The notes under the pieces: model-generated
What the model saw: the letters and a program-made list of their open reading frames with translations, nothing else
The model's database searches: none
What the model was told of the DNA's origin: nothing
Translations under genes and position numbers: made by a program
From: CAZDRX01 sp964508225
GTDB taxonomy: Bacteria > Patescibacteriota > Gracilibacteria > Peribacterales > Peribacteraceae
Direction of reading: 5' to 3'
DNA: 35,149 nt
Assembly: GCA_964508225.1 (NCBI GenBank)
Contig: CAZDRX010000014.1
Span: 1 to 35,149 of the forward strand
Part shown: one piece after another, positions 16,901 through 23,884 of the stretch
How positions within the stretch are numbered: position 1 is the first letter of the stretch
Layout: the number at the start of each line of letters is the position of its first letter

Positions 16901-17377
16901 TATCGTCAGGCATTCCGTGACACGACGGCGAGCACGGACACCGAGCCGGGCGATACCGACTCCGACTACTTCAACCCGCGTAACGGCGGCTCAGACTTGA
17001 TGCTCCTCGACGCCTCGCAGACTTCCCGCATCCTCAGCCGAAAATCCACGTCAGAATGGACCTACGACTCCAAGGCGCGTGGTTACGTGACACAGGTGCT
17101 CATCCGCTACGACGAGCTCGAGAAGACCGATCCGGGGGCATTCGCCGTGTTCAAGAACGAAATGCGCACGAAGTTCGACTACTGTATGGACGGTGTGTGG
17201 GATAAGTCCCGCCGCCCGACGGTCGTGAAAGATACGGATCTGCAGGGCAACAACATGGTCGACCAGCTCGCGAGCCGCGGGCTTCTGTCTGAGAGCAAGA
17301 TCAAAGAACTCTCCGCCGCTGACCTGCGTCCGAGCATCGTGAGCGCGAAGCGCGTGCCGATGCAGCCGATGGGCTGA
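13958..17377 (+). CDS. Large protein with an HEATH zinc-metalloprotease motif, unknown
   Basis: 1139 residues and no recognised family as a whole. The clearest signal is AVAHEATHLAL: an HExxH motif with H260, E261 and H264, followed 55 residues later by a helix NERIVGEALAMYA with E315/E320 as possible third zinc ligand. This resembles a gluzincin-type peptidase core in about residues 200-340. Residues about 400-620 are Ala/Glu/Lys-rich and likely coiled coil (interrupted by AATNTPQEQAAM-like helices). About 640-950 is a mixed region rich in aromatic residues, with no membrane helix. The end (about 1000-1139) is charged and polar. No signal peptide is seen, so it is probably cytoplasmic or membrane-tethered through its operon partner. 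The start follows the previous stop without a gap; it ends one base before the dut stop on the opposite strand. Confidence 0.75.
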   Translation: MLRRFHIARLALQHSPEREERLLSFAAVPPAAPTPEQRPDDAREHKDDVPTGVGFVLSERQQFHDALFNAIQPDDQRRVLDTYLPDIEKHLGKVEAPASNKDLDEVLQLARLSIVDELNREERERSILADAIRNIDTSTVTDDEIRAIFTANSTIIERYFKLSPAFDPSQAMNLLQGLLFKDIQRVQSREHERETGIKWTFLKKEEFEQLYRKIRNVPAGKDTRVPNAFSYGNTMYFDAESADFADPVNGETMSNRAVAHEATHLALKAAETKFNIDGWINTLKSHPDWKKLKTAVEAVFAIDPEYLDEGGRKNERIVGEALAMYAAGTRHPVPEGLAGETSYKAQEEVCTVLRGMFEHPHTGFLAMLKDDLEGRTDRYLEVKARSDREGAKGVGVLLSESSKEVTAQNRLAELAKRRQIVEASDDSLDTNADAGKKAAKDDLEDAAKNTVKTPAATIELAKKVQTRLTGLSQTFPDLRARIESEGAEQSVKEEAFAALDQNMEWVSQQQNDALLIVKTIGRVRDAEQKLEGGTLSAADKMALHAECLPEAPNPYANLTEDSTEEEIAAADAKFAENRKTLLDIANEVLTQTERMAERIEKAANTPQEQAAMAGQESSGIMDWMRKNVWGPDSGIVWITPLNIMNIIKIYKEAIKENYLSNQRVKENRFAKDINFYQPIEHTLKKQARSSNEKETSEFKEYIEREGFTFNEVFGADGKGLSTGLLAQNRHNFNRAKAVLQYAADHAWLYFMDPLHGHDVYGIDYETYEGHQSFEELVNKHEAGKSHQIDHGRERVDKYPDVPPIMDAMVHELRHKNIFAVQGIMKRLQEKAKYSHSNTWMLTTLLMLIRDESKTDPTLKLCLDKGMIDNISNFTITQSSWSITWLKVNRNAIEKWKLGKEEFGNNATTKAMELIEAKLKAAGCNFPDTSKGKLDKYEAIAMVMAGKTFSADNDEARQRGLFNYGVPKTPVSLFQADKVFEDYRQAFRDTTASTDTEPGDTDSDYFNPRNGGSDLMLLDASQTSRILSRKSTSEWTYDSKARGYVTQVLIRYDELEKTDPGAFAVFKNEMRTKFDYCMDGVWDKSRRPTVVKDTDLQGNNMVDQLASRGLLSESKIKELSAADLRPSIVSAKRVPMQPMG

Positions 17378-17809
17378 TCAGTGACCGGTTGATCCGAACC
17401 CTCCACGCGTCTCAGCACCGTGACCGTCCACTTCGATGAACTCCGCGCGGTCGATCTTCACGAAGAGCCCCTGCGCGATTCTCTCCCCTCTCTCCACGGT
17501 CACAGGCTTGTCGGTGACATTCTTCACCTGCACGAAGATCTCGTCCTTGGGGCCGTGGTAGTCCTGATCGATGAGTCCCAGTGAATGCGGGCAAACGAGA
17601 CCTTTCTTGCGCGGCAGGGATGACCGCGGGAGCACCAGCAGAGCGTAGCCCTCCGGCACCTTCACGATGACGTTGCCCGGCACGAGACCCATAGCGCCCG
17701 GCTCGATGACGGTCGTCTGCCGCGTCACGAAATCGAACGCAGCGGCACCCGCGGTCTGATACTGCGGGAGCTCGAGTGTGGGATCGACGCGCTGGATCTG
17801 TACCTTCAT
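17378..17809 (-). CDS. dut: dUTP diphosphatase (trimeric dUTPase)
   Basis: Hydrolyses dUTP to dUMP and pyrophosphate, keeping uracil out of DNA and supplying dUMP. The 143 residues carry the family motifs: AGAAAFDFVT (motif 1), LPRSSLPRKKGLV (motif 2), HSLGLIDQDYHGPKDEIFV (motif 3), ERGERIAQGLFVKI (motif 4) and ETRGGFGSTGH (motif 5, with the Phe that stacks on uracil). The open frame extends upstream through the ftsZ terminator, so ATG 17809 (MKVQIQRVDP) is the start; TACGAT sits 6 bases before it. It follows ftsZ but is separated from it by a strong terminator, so it is its own unit. Confidence 0.96.
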   Translation of the reverse strand: MKVQIQRVDPTLELPQYQTAGAAAFDFVTRQTTVIEPGAMGLVPGNVIVKVPEGYALLVLPRSSLPRKKGLVCPHSLGLIDQDYHGPKDEIFVQVKNVTDKPVTVERGERIAQGLFVKIDRAEFIEVDGHGAETRGGFGSTGH

Positions 17810-17815
17810 GCACGC

Positions 17816-17821
17816 ATCGTA
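17816..17821 (-). promoter_or_regulatory. -10 element of dut (leaderless)
   Basis: TACGAT on the minus strand, 6 bases before ATG 17809, just after the ftsZ terminator. Placement between terminator and start codon makes a promoter here necessary; the exact hexamer is weak (4 of 6). Confidence 0.45.
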
Positions 17822-17835
17822 GCGGAAGTCCGTGA

Positions 17836-17869
17836 GAACGAAAAAAGGCCGGAGAGCCGGCCTTCGTTC
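17836..17869 (-). terminator. Rho-independent terminator after ftsZ
   Basis: On the minus strand AAGGCCGG, loop CTCT, CCGGCCTT, running into six or more T. GAACG/CGTTC extend the palindrome outside. It ends the ftsA-ftsZ unit 18 bases after the ftsZ stop. Confidence 0.9.
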
Positions 17870-17886
17870 TTTGATGGCTTCAGAGA

Positions 17887-19179
17887 CTATTTTCCTCCGA
17901 TCTTCTTGCGCATGAAGGTCGGGATCTCGAGCTCCTCTTCGTTGAGCTGCGTACCGGCCATCTTGATGACGGAGTCGTCGTTCTCCTTCGTGACGGGGCG
18001 CGAGAGACTGTTCTCCTGCTTCTTGAAAGACGGGAGAGACTTCAGCATCGGGGAGGCAGCGGAAGACGTCTGGCTGTCCTTCTTCTCGTCGAAGCCCGTG
18101 GCGATGACCGTGCACTTCACCTGTCCGGTGTACGCATCGTCGATGACGGCACCGAAGATGATATTGGCCTCCGGATCGGCGGCCTCGGTGACGATGCGTG
18201 CTGCCTCGTCGACCTCGAACATGCTCATATCCGTACCACCCGTGATGTTGAAGAGGATGCCCTTCGCACCGCTGATCGAGAGCTCGAGGAGCGGTGAGTC
18301 GATGGCGGCTCTGGCGGCCTCGGCTGCGCGGCTGTCGCCGGTGCCGTATCCGATACCCATGAGAGCGGAGCCTGCGTCCTGCATGACGGAACGGACGTCA
18401 GCGAAGTCGACGTTCACGAGACCATGAACGGTGATGAGCGACGCGATGCCCTCGATACCGTGGCGGAGAATCTCGTCGACGATCTGGAACGCCTCCGTGA
18501 GCGGAGTCGTCTTGTCGATGAGCGAGAGGATCTTGTCGTTCGGGATCGTGATGAGCGTGTCCACCTTGCCTCGCAGAGCATCGAGCGCCTCCTCAGCCTG
18601 CTTGCGGCGGCGAAGACCCTCGAAGCTGAACGGCTTTGTCACCACACCCACCGTGAGCACACCCATGCTCCTCGCAAGCTCCGCGATGTACGGAGCAGCA
18701 CCAGAACCGGTACCTCCGCCGAGACCGGCGGTGATGAAGACGAGATCCGATCCCTCGATGGCCTTCTTGAGCTCCTCGGAGCTCTCCTTGGCAGACTGGA
18801 GTCCGATGTCCGGATTGGCACCGGCACCGAGTCCGCGCGTCGTGCCGCGTCCGATGTTCACCTTCGTGTTGGCCGGGTTGTGGAAGAGCGCCTGAGCGTC
18901 CGTGTTCACGGCGATGAACTCCACGCTGCCCACCTTGTTCGCAAGCATCCTCGCGACGGCATTGCTGCCTCCGCCACCGACACCGATGACACGGATAACG
19001 GCATTCGGAGCGATGTCCGGACGCACCTCCTGATATCCCGAGGAGGGAGACGCGGATGCATCGTCGTACGCACCGCCGGATGACTGGGGTGCGGGCGGCT
19101 TGCTGAAGTAACCGTTATTACCGGAACCGGACGATGAGTTCTTGGAACCGGAGAAGAGATTGCGGAGTGTGTCGGACAT
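17887..19179 (-). CDS. ftsZ: Cell-division GTPase FtsZ
   Basis: 430 residues. A Ser/Gly-rich N-terminal extension of about 55 residues precedes the GTPase domain (VIRVIGVGGGGSNAV). The tubulin signature GGGTGSG is at 154-160, the T7 synergy loop region is NVDFADVRSVM, and a variable linker (about 370-415) leads to the C-terminal peptide ELEIPTFMRKKIG, which binds FtsA and other division proteins. It polymerises into the Z-ring at mid-cell. It lies 33 bases after ftsA on the same strand and is closed by a terminator. The N-terminal extension before the core is longer than in model bacteria. No Shine-Dalgarno sequence precedes ATG 19179. Confidence 0.98.
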   Translation of the reverse strand: MSDTLRNLFSGSKNSSSGSGNNGYFSKPPAPQSSGGAYDDASASPSSGYQEVRPDIAPNAVIRVIGVGGGGSNAVARMLANKVGSVEFIAVNTDAQALFHNPANTKVNIGRGTTRGLGAGANPDIGLQSAKESSEELKKAIEGSDLVFITAGLGGGTGSGAAPYIAELARSMGVLTVGVVTKPFSFEGLRRRKQAEEALDALRGKVDTLITIPNDKILSLIDKTTPLTEAFQIVDEILRHGIEGIASLITVHGLVNVDFADVRSVMQDAGSALMGIGYGTGDSRAAEAARAAIDSPLLELSISGAKGILFNITGGTDMSMFEVDEAARIVTEAADPEANIIFGAVIDDAYTGQVKCTVIATGFDEKKDSQTSSAASPMLKSLPSFKKQENSLSRPVTKENDDSVIKMAGTQLNEEELEIPTFMRKKIGGK

Positions 19180-19212
19180 GGGATGGGGGGATAAAGGGGG
19201 TGGGTACGAAAA

Positions 19213-20457
19213 TTACGGGAGAAGATTCTTGAACCAGGCGCTGACCTGACCGATGGAGCGCTTCATATCGAAGCTGCCCATGGAGAAGGCGAAGCCGCCG
19301 CGGGTCTGGCCCTCACGCACACCCCAGAGGAGCGTGCCGAGTGCGGTGGCGTAGGCCGGATCGTCGACTTTCTCGATGACGCCGCCGATGTCGATGGGGA
19401 AGCCCATCTGCACGGGGAGGCCGAGCACTTCGCGCGCGATATCGAGTACGCCCGGAGCCTTCACTGCTGCGCCCGTGAGGAGTGCACCAGCCGGAAGGAG
19501 TCCGTCGCGACCCACACGCTTGAGCTCTTCTTTTACAAGGGAGAAGATTTCGTAGTACCTCGCCTGCATGATCTCGGCCATGTACTTCTTGCTGACCGTC
19601 TGCGTATCCATCTTGGAGACCGTGGAGAGATCGATCATCTCGCGCTCCTGAATCTCAGCGGGAAGGACAGAGCCGAACTCGATCTTGATCTTCTCCGCGG
19701 TGTCGATGGAGGTGCGGAGTCCGATCGCGATGTCGTTCGTGACGTTCTCACCACCGACGGGCAGTGAGACAGAGTGGAGAATCGTCCCCTCTTCGTACAC
19801 GGCGACGCTCGTGGAGCCGGCACCGATGTCGATCGTGACGACGCCGAGTTCCTTCTGACGCTTCGTGAGGACGGCCTCGGAGATGGCGATCGTGGCAGGT
19901 ACGAGGGAGTCGATATCGACGCCCGCCTGATCGATGCACTTCTCCAGGTTCTTCACATGCTGGATCTGACCCGTGATGATGTGCGCTTCCACCTCGAGGC
20001 GGATGCCCGTCATACCGACCGGGTTCTTGATGCCGCGCTGCTCGTCCACGGCGTAGCTCTTGGGCTCGATGTGGAGGATGCGGCGGTTGCTCGGGATGCT
20101 GACGGCCTGTGCGGCTTCAAGGACGCGCGCGACATCTTCCACCGTGATCTCGGATCCCGAGATGGCGATGACACCGCGGCTGTCGAACGCCTCGATGTGG
20201 GCTCCGCTCATACCGACGAAAACGTGGTTGATCGGAACACCGGCCATGCGCTCGGCATCCTCGAGTGCGGAGATGATATTGTGGATCGTCTCTTCGATGT
20301 CGATGACATGACCCTTGCGCATACCGAGTGAAGGCGAGAGACCGACACCGATGACGCTGGGGACCTGACCGCCTTCGGCGGAATCGACGACGGCGACGAC
20401 CGTACGGATTTTGGAGCTACCGATGTCCAGACTGGAGATGACTCGTTCTTTAGCCAT
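19213..20457 (-). CDS. ftsA: Cell-division protein FtsA
   Basis: 414 residues of the actin-like ATPase fold: phosphate-1 motif SSLDIGSSKIRTVVAVV at 8-24, the SHS2 subdomain with NHVFVGMSGAHIEAF, phosphate-2 VVTIDIGAGSTSVAVYEEG, and the adenosine-site region LLPAGALLTGAAVKAPG. The C-terminus (DMKRSIGQVSAWFKNLLP) is the amphipathic helix that anchors FtsA and the Z-ring to the membrane. The open frame runs back to 20667, but the FtsA N-terminus begins at ATG 20457 (MAKERVISSLDIG). It is first in the ftsA-ftsZ unit; a promoter lies about 75 bases upstream. Confidence 0.97.
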   Translation of the reverse strand: MAKERVISSLDIGSSKIRTVVAVVDSAEGGQVPSVIGVGLSPSLGMRKGHVIDIEETIHNIISALEDAERMAGVPINHVFVGMSGAHIEAFDSRGVIAISGSEITVEDVARVLEAAQAVSIPSNRRILHIEPKSYAVDEQRGIKNPVGMTGIRLEVEAHIITGQIQHVKNLEKCIDQAGVDIDSLVPATIAISEAVLTKRQKELGVVTIDIGAGSTSVAVYEEGTILHSVSLPVGGENVTNDIAIGLRTSIDTAEKIKIEFGSVLPAEIQEREMIDLSTVSKMDTQTVSKKYMAEIMQARYYEIFSLVKEELKRVGRDGLLPAGALLTGAAVKAPGVLDIAREVLGLPVQMGFPIDIGGVIEKVDDPAYATALGTLLWGVREGQTRGGFAFSMGSFDMKRSIGQVSAWFKNLLP

Positions 20458-20537
20458 ACGGGCGGGGGGTGAGAGGAAAGTGAGGTGAGAAACTGACGTG
20501 ATCCGGCGTGAATCCACCGGCATACACAACACACCAC

Positions 20538-20566
20538 AGTCTACGGAGCCCTCCCTTAAGCCGCAA
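20538..20566 (-). promoter_or_regulatory. Promoter of ftsA-ftsZ
   Basis: TTGCGG (20561-20566), 17-base spacer and TAGACT (20538-20543) on the minus strand, giving a leader of about 74 bases. The rest of the 263-base gap (20458-20720) holds an inverted repeat TGTTGT/ACAACA around 20572-20597 that could be an operator, and otherwise nothing I can name. Confidence 0.5.
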
Positions 20567-20720
20567 CCACGTGTTGTATACGAAACATAGACAACAGGTG
20601 CGAAATTTCCGATCGAAACGGAATTCGAATTCGTGAGAGAGATCACCAAAGAAAATCGTGATAACAATTTTTGTGTTCATCGAAAAAAGAGTGTTCACCA
20701 AAGTTGTACGATGGCTTTCC

Positions 20721-21749
20721 TTAGAGCAAACTCAGCTGTGATGGTTCTTCAACCGGAGAAGGAGCCGCAGATACACCTGACTGCTGGCTTCGGGATGAGT
20801 GTGCGCTGAAAATTTCCTCCGCTTCCGTCGTGGCATCGGCGATGAAGTGAGCCCTGCCGTACGGGCTTTCGAGGAGTGAAAGGAATCTGCGGGTGACGAG
20901 GAAGAATTCGAGATCCGCGAAGAGTTTCAGGATGGGGCTCGTGTGAATACCGGTGAACTCGAGATCCTCGAGCGGAACAGGGAGATCGATGTCGCACTTG
21001 AGGAGCGCCATGCGTTCGCAGAAGAACGCCTGCTCACGGTCGGCTTCGAGTCTGGTACGCCATGCCTCTTTGATCTCGGGCAGGTGGGCGTAGATATTCT
21101 CGATGGATCCGTACTTCTGGATGAGGACCTCGGCAGCCTTGGGGCCGATCCCCTTCACGCCTTTCAGATTATCCGAACTGTCCCCCACGAGTCCTTTATA
21201 GGAAGGGATCTGCTCGGGGGTGACGCCGAACTTCTTGAAGACCTCGGCAGGACCAAGGTACTCGGCAGCCTGATAGCCCTTGTGCGGGATCGCGACGCGG
21301 ATGGTGCTGGACGCCAGCTGGAAGAGATCGCGGTCGCCGGAGATGACCGTCACGCGGTACCCCGCCTTCTCCGCGACTCTCGCGTACGTGCACGCGAAGT
21401 CGTCCGCCTCGAATCCGCCTCCCGAGACGCTCTTGATCCCGAACGTGTCGATGAGGCTGAGCGTGCGCGGAATCTGGATATAGAAGTCATCCGGCGTCTC
21501 GGCTCTGCCCGCTTTGTACTCGGCGTACTCCTTATGACGGAAGGTGTCCTCGTCGGCGTCGAAGCAGAAGAGGATACTGTCCGGCTGCTCTGTCTTGAGC
21601 ATCATCATGAGCATGGAGGCGACGCCGAACGACGTGTTCACCTGCTCCCCTTTCCGGTTCTTCATCGTCCGCGGAATCGCCCAGTACGCGCGGTACATGA
21701 GGTGATGGCCGTCGACGATGATGAGGTGTTTCTGTGCGGGAGGGTTCAT
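20721..21749 (-). CDS. Free-standing 5'-3' exonuclease (Pol I N-domain/FEN type) with clamp-binding tail
   Basis: 342 residues. The N-terminal PIN-like nuclease core has LIIVDGHHLMYRAYWA at 9-24, SILFCFDADEDTFRHK, the acidic cluster GGGFEADDFACTYA, VTVISGDRDLFQL, and the helix-3-turn-helix YKGLVGDSSDNLKGVKGIGPKAA. These are the metal-binding aspartates and DNA-binding elements of the Pol I 5' nuclease, which removes RNA primers and flaps. No polymerase domain follows. A Ser/Glu/Pro-rich linker after about residue 305 ends in QLSLL (338-342), a match to the beta-clamp-binding motif QL[SD]L[FL]. This suggests recruitment to the replication clamp in place of fusion to Pol I. Start ATG 21749; an AT-rich region with TATTAT (about 21800) lies about 50 bases upstream. 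Confidence 0.93.
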   Translation of the reverse strand: MNPPAQKHLIIVDGHHLMYRAYWAIPRTMKNRKGEQVNTSFGVASMLMMMLKTEQPDSILFCFDADEDTFRHKEYAEYKAGRAETPDDFYIQIPRTLSLIDTFGIKSVSGGGFEADDFACTYARVAEKAGYRVTVISGDRDLFQLASSTIRVAIPHKGYQAAEYLGPAEVFKKFGVTPEQIPSYKGLVGDSSDNLKGVKGIGPKAAEVLIQKYGSIENIYAHLPEIKEAWRTRLEADREQAFFCERMALLKCDIDLPVPLEDLEFTGIHTSPILKLFADLEFFLVTRRFLSLLESPYGRAHFIADATTEAEEIFSAHSSRSQQSGVSAAPSPVEEPSQLSLL

Positions 21750-21796
21750 GGGCGCATTGTTTCATTCTTTCCGGCCGCAGACCAGCTGCCGCACTG

Positions 21797-21830
21797 ACTA
21801 TAATAAGGTAACAAATATACGGTTTCGCAA
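21797..21830 (-). promoter_or_regulatory. AT-rich promoter region of the exonuclease gene
   Basis: Minus strand: TTGCGA, a 19-base spacer and TATTAT, giving a leader of about 45 bases. The spacer is long, and AACAAT 6 bases before the ATG is an alternative leaderless -10. On the plus strand TATAAT (21799-21804) has no -35 partner. Confidence 0.3.
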
Positions 21831-21860
21831 GAGTGGAGACGTGAAGAGAATGCCGAAAAA

Positions 21861-21869
21861 TGGTAGAAT
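21861..21869 (+). promoter_or_regulatory. Extended -10 of the glycosyltransferase-like gene
   Basis: TGGTAGAAT (TAGAAT 21864-21869) overlaps the first in-frame ATG (21860), so translation should begin at the next one, ATG 21896, with a leader of about 20 bases. Confidence 0.5.
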
Positions 21870-21895
21870 ACTTCGATACATCCATACCCAATCCC

Positions 21896-22519
21896 ATGAC
21901 CATCCTCTCCCCCGCGTACGACAACAAAATCGTCCGCAAGTACTCGGCCCGCACCATCGAACACAAGATGGAGAACAAGACCGCGCTGCAGGAGGAGCTC
22001 AAGTGGATTCCGGAACCGAAGCAACCGATCGTCTGTCTGCCGACCGGCATCACCGACGAGCTCGGCGGCGAACTCCTTGAAAAAGTGCTGCCCGGTCTTC
22101 TGGAGCTTCCGGTCGGGATCGTCATCCGCGGCCGCGGTTCCAAGAAGTACGGCGAACTCTTCACGAAGCTGAGCAAGTCCGCAGGTCACCGCATCGCCAT
22201 CCTCCCCGACGATGAGGAGAGCATGCGCAAGATGCTCGCAGGATCGGATGTCGCGCTCTTCTTCTCGAACAGCGATACGGAGACGACCGAGAACGCACTC
22301 CGTTACGGCGCCATCCCCGTCTCACTTCCGAGCGCCTCCCTCGACAACTACAACCCCGTACAGGAGAGCGGCAACTCATTCGTCTACGAAGAGGCCACGA
22401 TGTGGCAATGTTACGGCAGTCTCGTCAGAGCACTCGAAACGTTCAAGTTCCCGTACGACTGGCGCACCATCCAGCGACACGCCATCGAGAGCATGGATCG
22501 CAAGACCGTCGCCGCGTAG
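21896..22519 (+). CDS. GT-B glycosyltransferase C-domain-like protein
   Basis: About 207 residues resembling only the nucleotide-sugar-binding half of GT-B enzymes of the glycogen/starch synthase kind. It has PIVCLPTGITDELGGELLEKVLPGLLE, then GIVIRGRGSKKYGELFTKLS, the loop HRIAILPDDEESMRKMLAGSDVALFFSNS, and TENALRYGAIPVSLPSASLDNY where GT-B enzymes have E-x7-E plus G-x-x-P-V. The N-terminal acceptor-binding Rossmann domain is absent, so activity alone is doubtful; it may partner another protein or be a degenerate sensor. The resemblance is by pattern only. It stands alone, transcribed away from the exonuclease gene, and converges on the small acidic gene. Confidence 0.65.
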   Translation: MTILSPAYDNKIVRKYSARTIEHKMENKTALQEELKWIPEPKQPIVCLPTGITDELGGELLEKVLPGLLELPVGIVIRGRGSKKYGELFTKLSKSAGHRIAILPDDEESMRKMLAGSDVALFFSNSDTETTENALRYGAIPVSLPSASLDNYNPVQESGNSFVYEEATMWQCYGSLVRALETFKFPYDWRTIQRHAIESMDRKTVAA

Positions 22520-22523
22520 TCCC

Positions 22524-22697
22524 TTAGAACGCGCTGTCGTCCTCGTCGACGATGTTCAGATCGTTGTCGCCGTCTTCTTCGCCGGCTTCTTCGTCTTCCT
22601 CGAAATCGTTGAATCCTTCGTCGTCGTCTGAATCGGAACTGACCTTGTCATCATCGTCATCGTCTCCGAAACGGGTCGAGAGGAGCAGATCCAGCAT
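22524..22697 (-). CDS. 57-residue highly acidic protein, unknown
   Basis: ATG 22697 to TAA 22524. The sequence starts MLDLLLSTRFGDDDDDDK and continues with alternating Asp/Glu-rich runs (SDSDDDEGFNDFEEDEE), ending NIVDEDDSAF. More than 40% of residues are Asp or Glu, and there are almost no basic residues after residue 17. An N-terminal hydrophobic helix start followed by an acidic tail recalls the acidic tail of RpoE (delta of RNA polymerase) or nucleic-acid mimics, but no family can be assigned. Third-base use differs between the Asp and Glu codons as expected for real coding. It is convergent with the glycosyltransferase-like gene four bases away. No Shine-Dalgarno or clear -10 is seen. 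Confidence 0.5.
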   Translation of the reverse strand: MLDLLLSTRFGDDDDDDKVSSDSDDDEGFNDFEEDEEAGEEDGDNDLNIVDEDDSAF

Positions 22698-22889
22698 GGG
22701 GAGAGGGAGGGAAAGTTGGCTCGCGGCCGCGAAGCCACGACGTGAGGGAAATGACGGTGCGAAGTATAATCAGAACGCGTGAGGGCGCAAGACGATTTGA
22801 CAGACTCTGAAAAGAGTCGTCCATCCATTGTGAGGGTGCGGTGGCAGGTGTAGGCTCCTGCCGCTTTCACTTCCGCCACCCCTCTCCCC
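22698..22889 (+). other. Leader/intergenic region before the Sel1 lipoprotein gene
   Basis: Holds TATAAT at 22765-22770 (no good -35), TTGACA at 22797-22802 (no good -10), and a perfect hairpin GACTCT-GAAA-AGAGTC at 22803-22818 without a T-run. If TATAAT is the -10, the message has a leader of about 110 bases containing the hairpin. Confidence 0.35.
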
Positions 22890-23618
22890 ATGAAGAAGGT
22901 CCTCCTCCCGCTCACCCTCGTGCTCCTCCTCGCCGGCTGCAGCGCAGCCAAGCCCGGTACCGTACCGGCTCCTGCGGGTCAGGGCTCGACAACGTCCACC
23001 GAATCGCTCGAGACGCTGACGACCCGCGCGGACGCAGGCGACGCCGATGCACAGTTCCAGCTCGGAGCGATGTATCACGACGGACAGCAGGTGAAGCAGG
23101 ACTTCAAGAAGGCCATGGAGTGGTTCGGCAAGTCGGCCGCCAAGGGTGACGAGCGCGCACAGTTCAATCTCGGCGTGATGTACTACATCGGAGAAGGCGT
23201 GAAACAGGATTATGCAAAAGCGAAGACATGGTTCGAAGCTGCCGCCAAGAAGAAGAACGCGCGTGCGCAGTTCAACCTCGGCGTCATCTACTACCGTGGT
23301 GAAGGCGTGAAGCTGGATTTCGCACAGGCACTCTCGTACTTCGCGGAAGCCGCAAGCCAGGGCTTCGCGGAGGCGGAATTCAACCTCGGCGTGATGTACG
23401 CAAAGGGTGAAGGCGTCTCGCAGGATATCGGGAAAGCGTACGCATGGTTCACGGCTGCGAAGGCCTACGGCAGCGACAAGGCCGACGAGGCGATCCTGAA
23501 CATCGAAAAGGCGCTCACAGCCGACCAGCTCAAGCAGGTGAAGCTGCTCGCCGCAGAGCTCAAGAAGGAGATCGACAAGAACGTCTCCGCATTGAAGGCC
23601 GAAGCGAACAAGCTCTAG
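22890..23618 (+). CDS. Sel1-repeat lipoprotein
   Basis: 242 residues. The signal peptide ends in the lipobox LLAGC (C19 of MKKVLLPLTLVLLLAGCSAA), so the mature protein should be lipid-anchored on the outer face. After a Pro/Thr/Ser linker come four Sel1 repeats of 36 residues, each with the A-x-x-x-LG-x-M/I-Y-x-x-G-x-G-V-x-x-D pattern (QFQLGAMYHDGQQVKQD, QFNLGVMYYIGEGVKQD, QFNLGVIYYRGEGVKLD, EFNLGVMYAKGEGVSQD). A C-terminal helix closes the protein. Sel1 arrays are protein-interaction scaffolds; the partner is unknown. Its lipobox means a working Lgt must exist elsewhere, since the Lgt-like protein in this window lacks catalytic residues. Its stop overlaps the GIY-YIG gene's stop by four bases. 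Confidence 0.93.
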   Translation: MKKVLLPLTLVLLLAGCSAAKPGTVPAPAGQGSTTSTESLETLTTRADAGDADAQFQLGAMYHDGQQVKQDFKKAMEWFGKSAAKGDERAQFNLGVMYYIGEGVKQDYAKAKTWFEAAAKKKNARAQFNLGVIYYRGEGVKLDFAQALSYFAEAASQGFAEAEFNLGVMYAKGEGVSQDIGKAYAWFTAAKAYGSDKADEAILNIEKALTADQLKQVKLLAAELKKEIDKNVSALKAEANKL

Positions 23619-23872
23619 TCTTTCGCGCTCTCGCCGGAGACGAGCCGCTCCTTGCGGTCCTTCGTCCACCGCTTCACCTCAGCTTCGCGCTTCATGGCCT
23701 CGGACTTGGTGGTGAATGTTTCGTGATGCACGAAGCGAATCGGAAGACGGCTCCGCGTGTACTTGGCTCCCCTCCCCGCGTTGTGCGTCTTCTCACGCTC
23801 GAGGAGATCGATGCACGAACCGGAGTACAGCGAACCGTCCGAACAACGTGCGAGGTAGAAGTGATGGGGCAC
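23615..23872 (-). CDS. GIY-YIG nuclease superfamily protein (UPF0213-like)
   Basis: 85 residues from GTG 23872, the usual size of the free-standing GIY-YIG family. The conserved elements are FYLARCSDGSLYSGSCIDLLERE (with Y-x-G in place of the second half of GIY-YIG, and the Arg of the active site), HNAGRGAKYTRSRLPIRFVHHE, KSEAMKREAEVKRWTKDRKERL with the metal-binding Glu. These small proteins are common in bacteria and may repair or process DNA; their role is unclear. The GTG start has TACGCT 6 bases before it. It follows the next gene by 12 bases and may be cotranscribed with it. Confidence 0.9.
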   Translation of the reverse strand: MPHHFYLARCSDGSLYSGSCIDLLEREKTHNAGRGAKYTRSRLPIRFVHHETFTTKSEAMKREAEVKRWTKDRKERLVSGESAKD

Positions 23873-23884
23873 GGAAGAAGCGTA

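Noticed and set aside
22797..22825. Promoter at TTGACA 22797
   Set aside because: A perfect -35 but no acceptable -10 at 16-18 bases; the following hairpin sits where the spacer would be.
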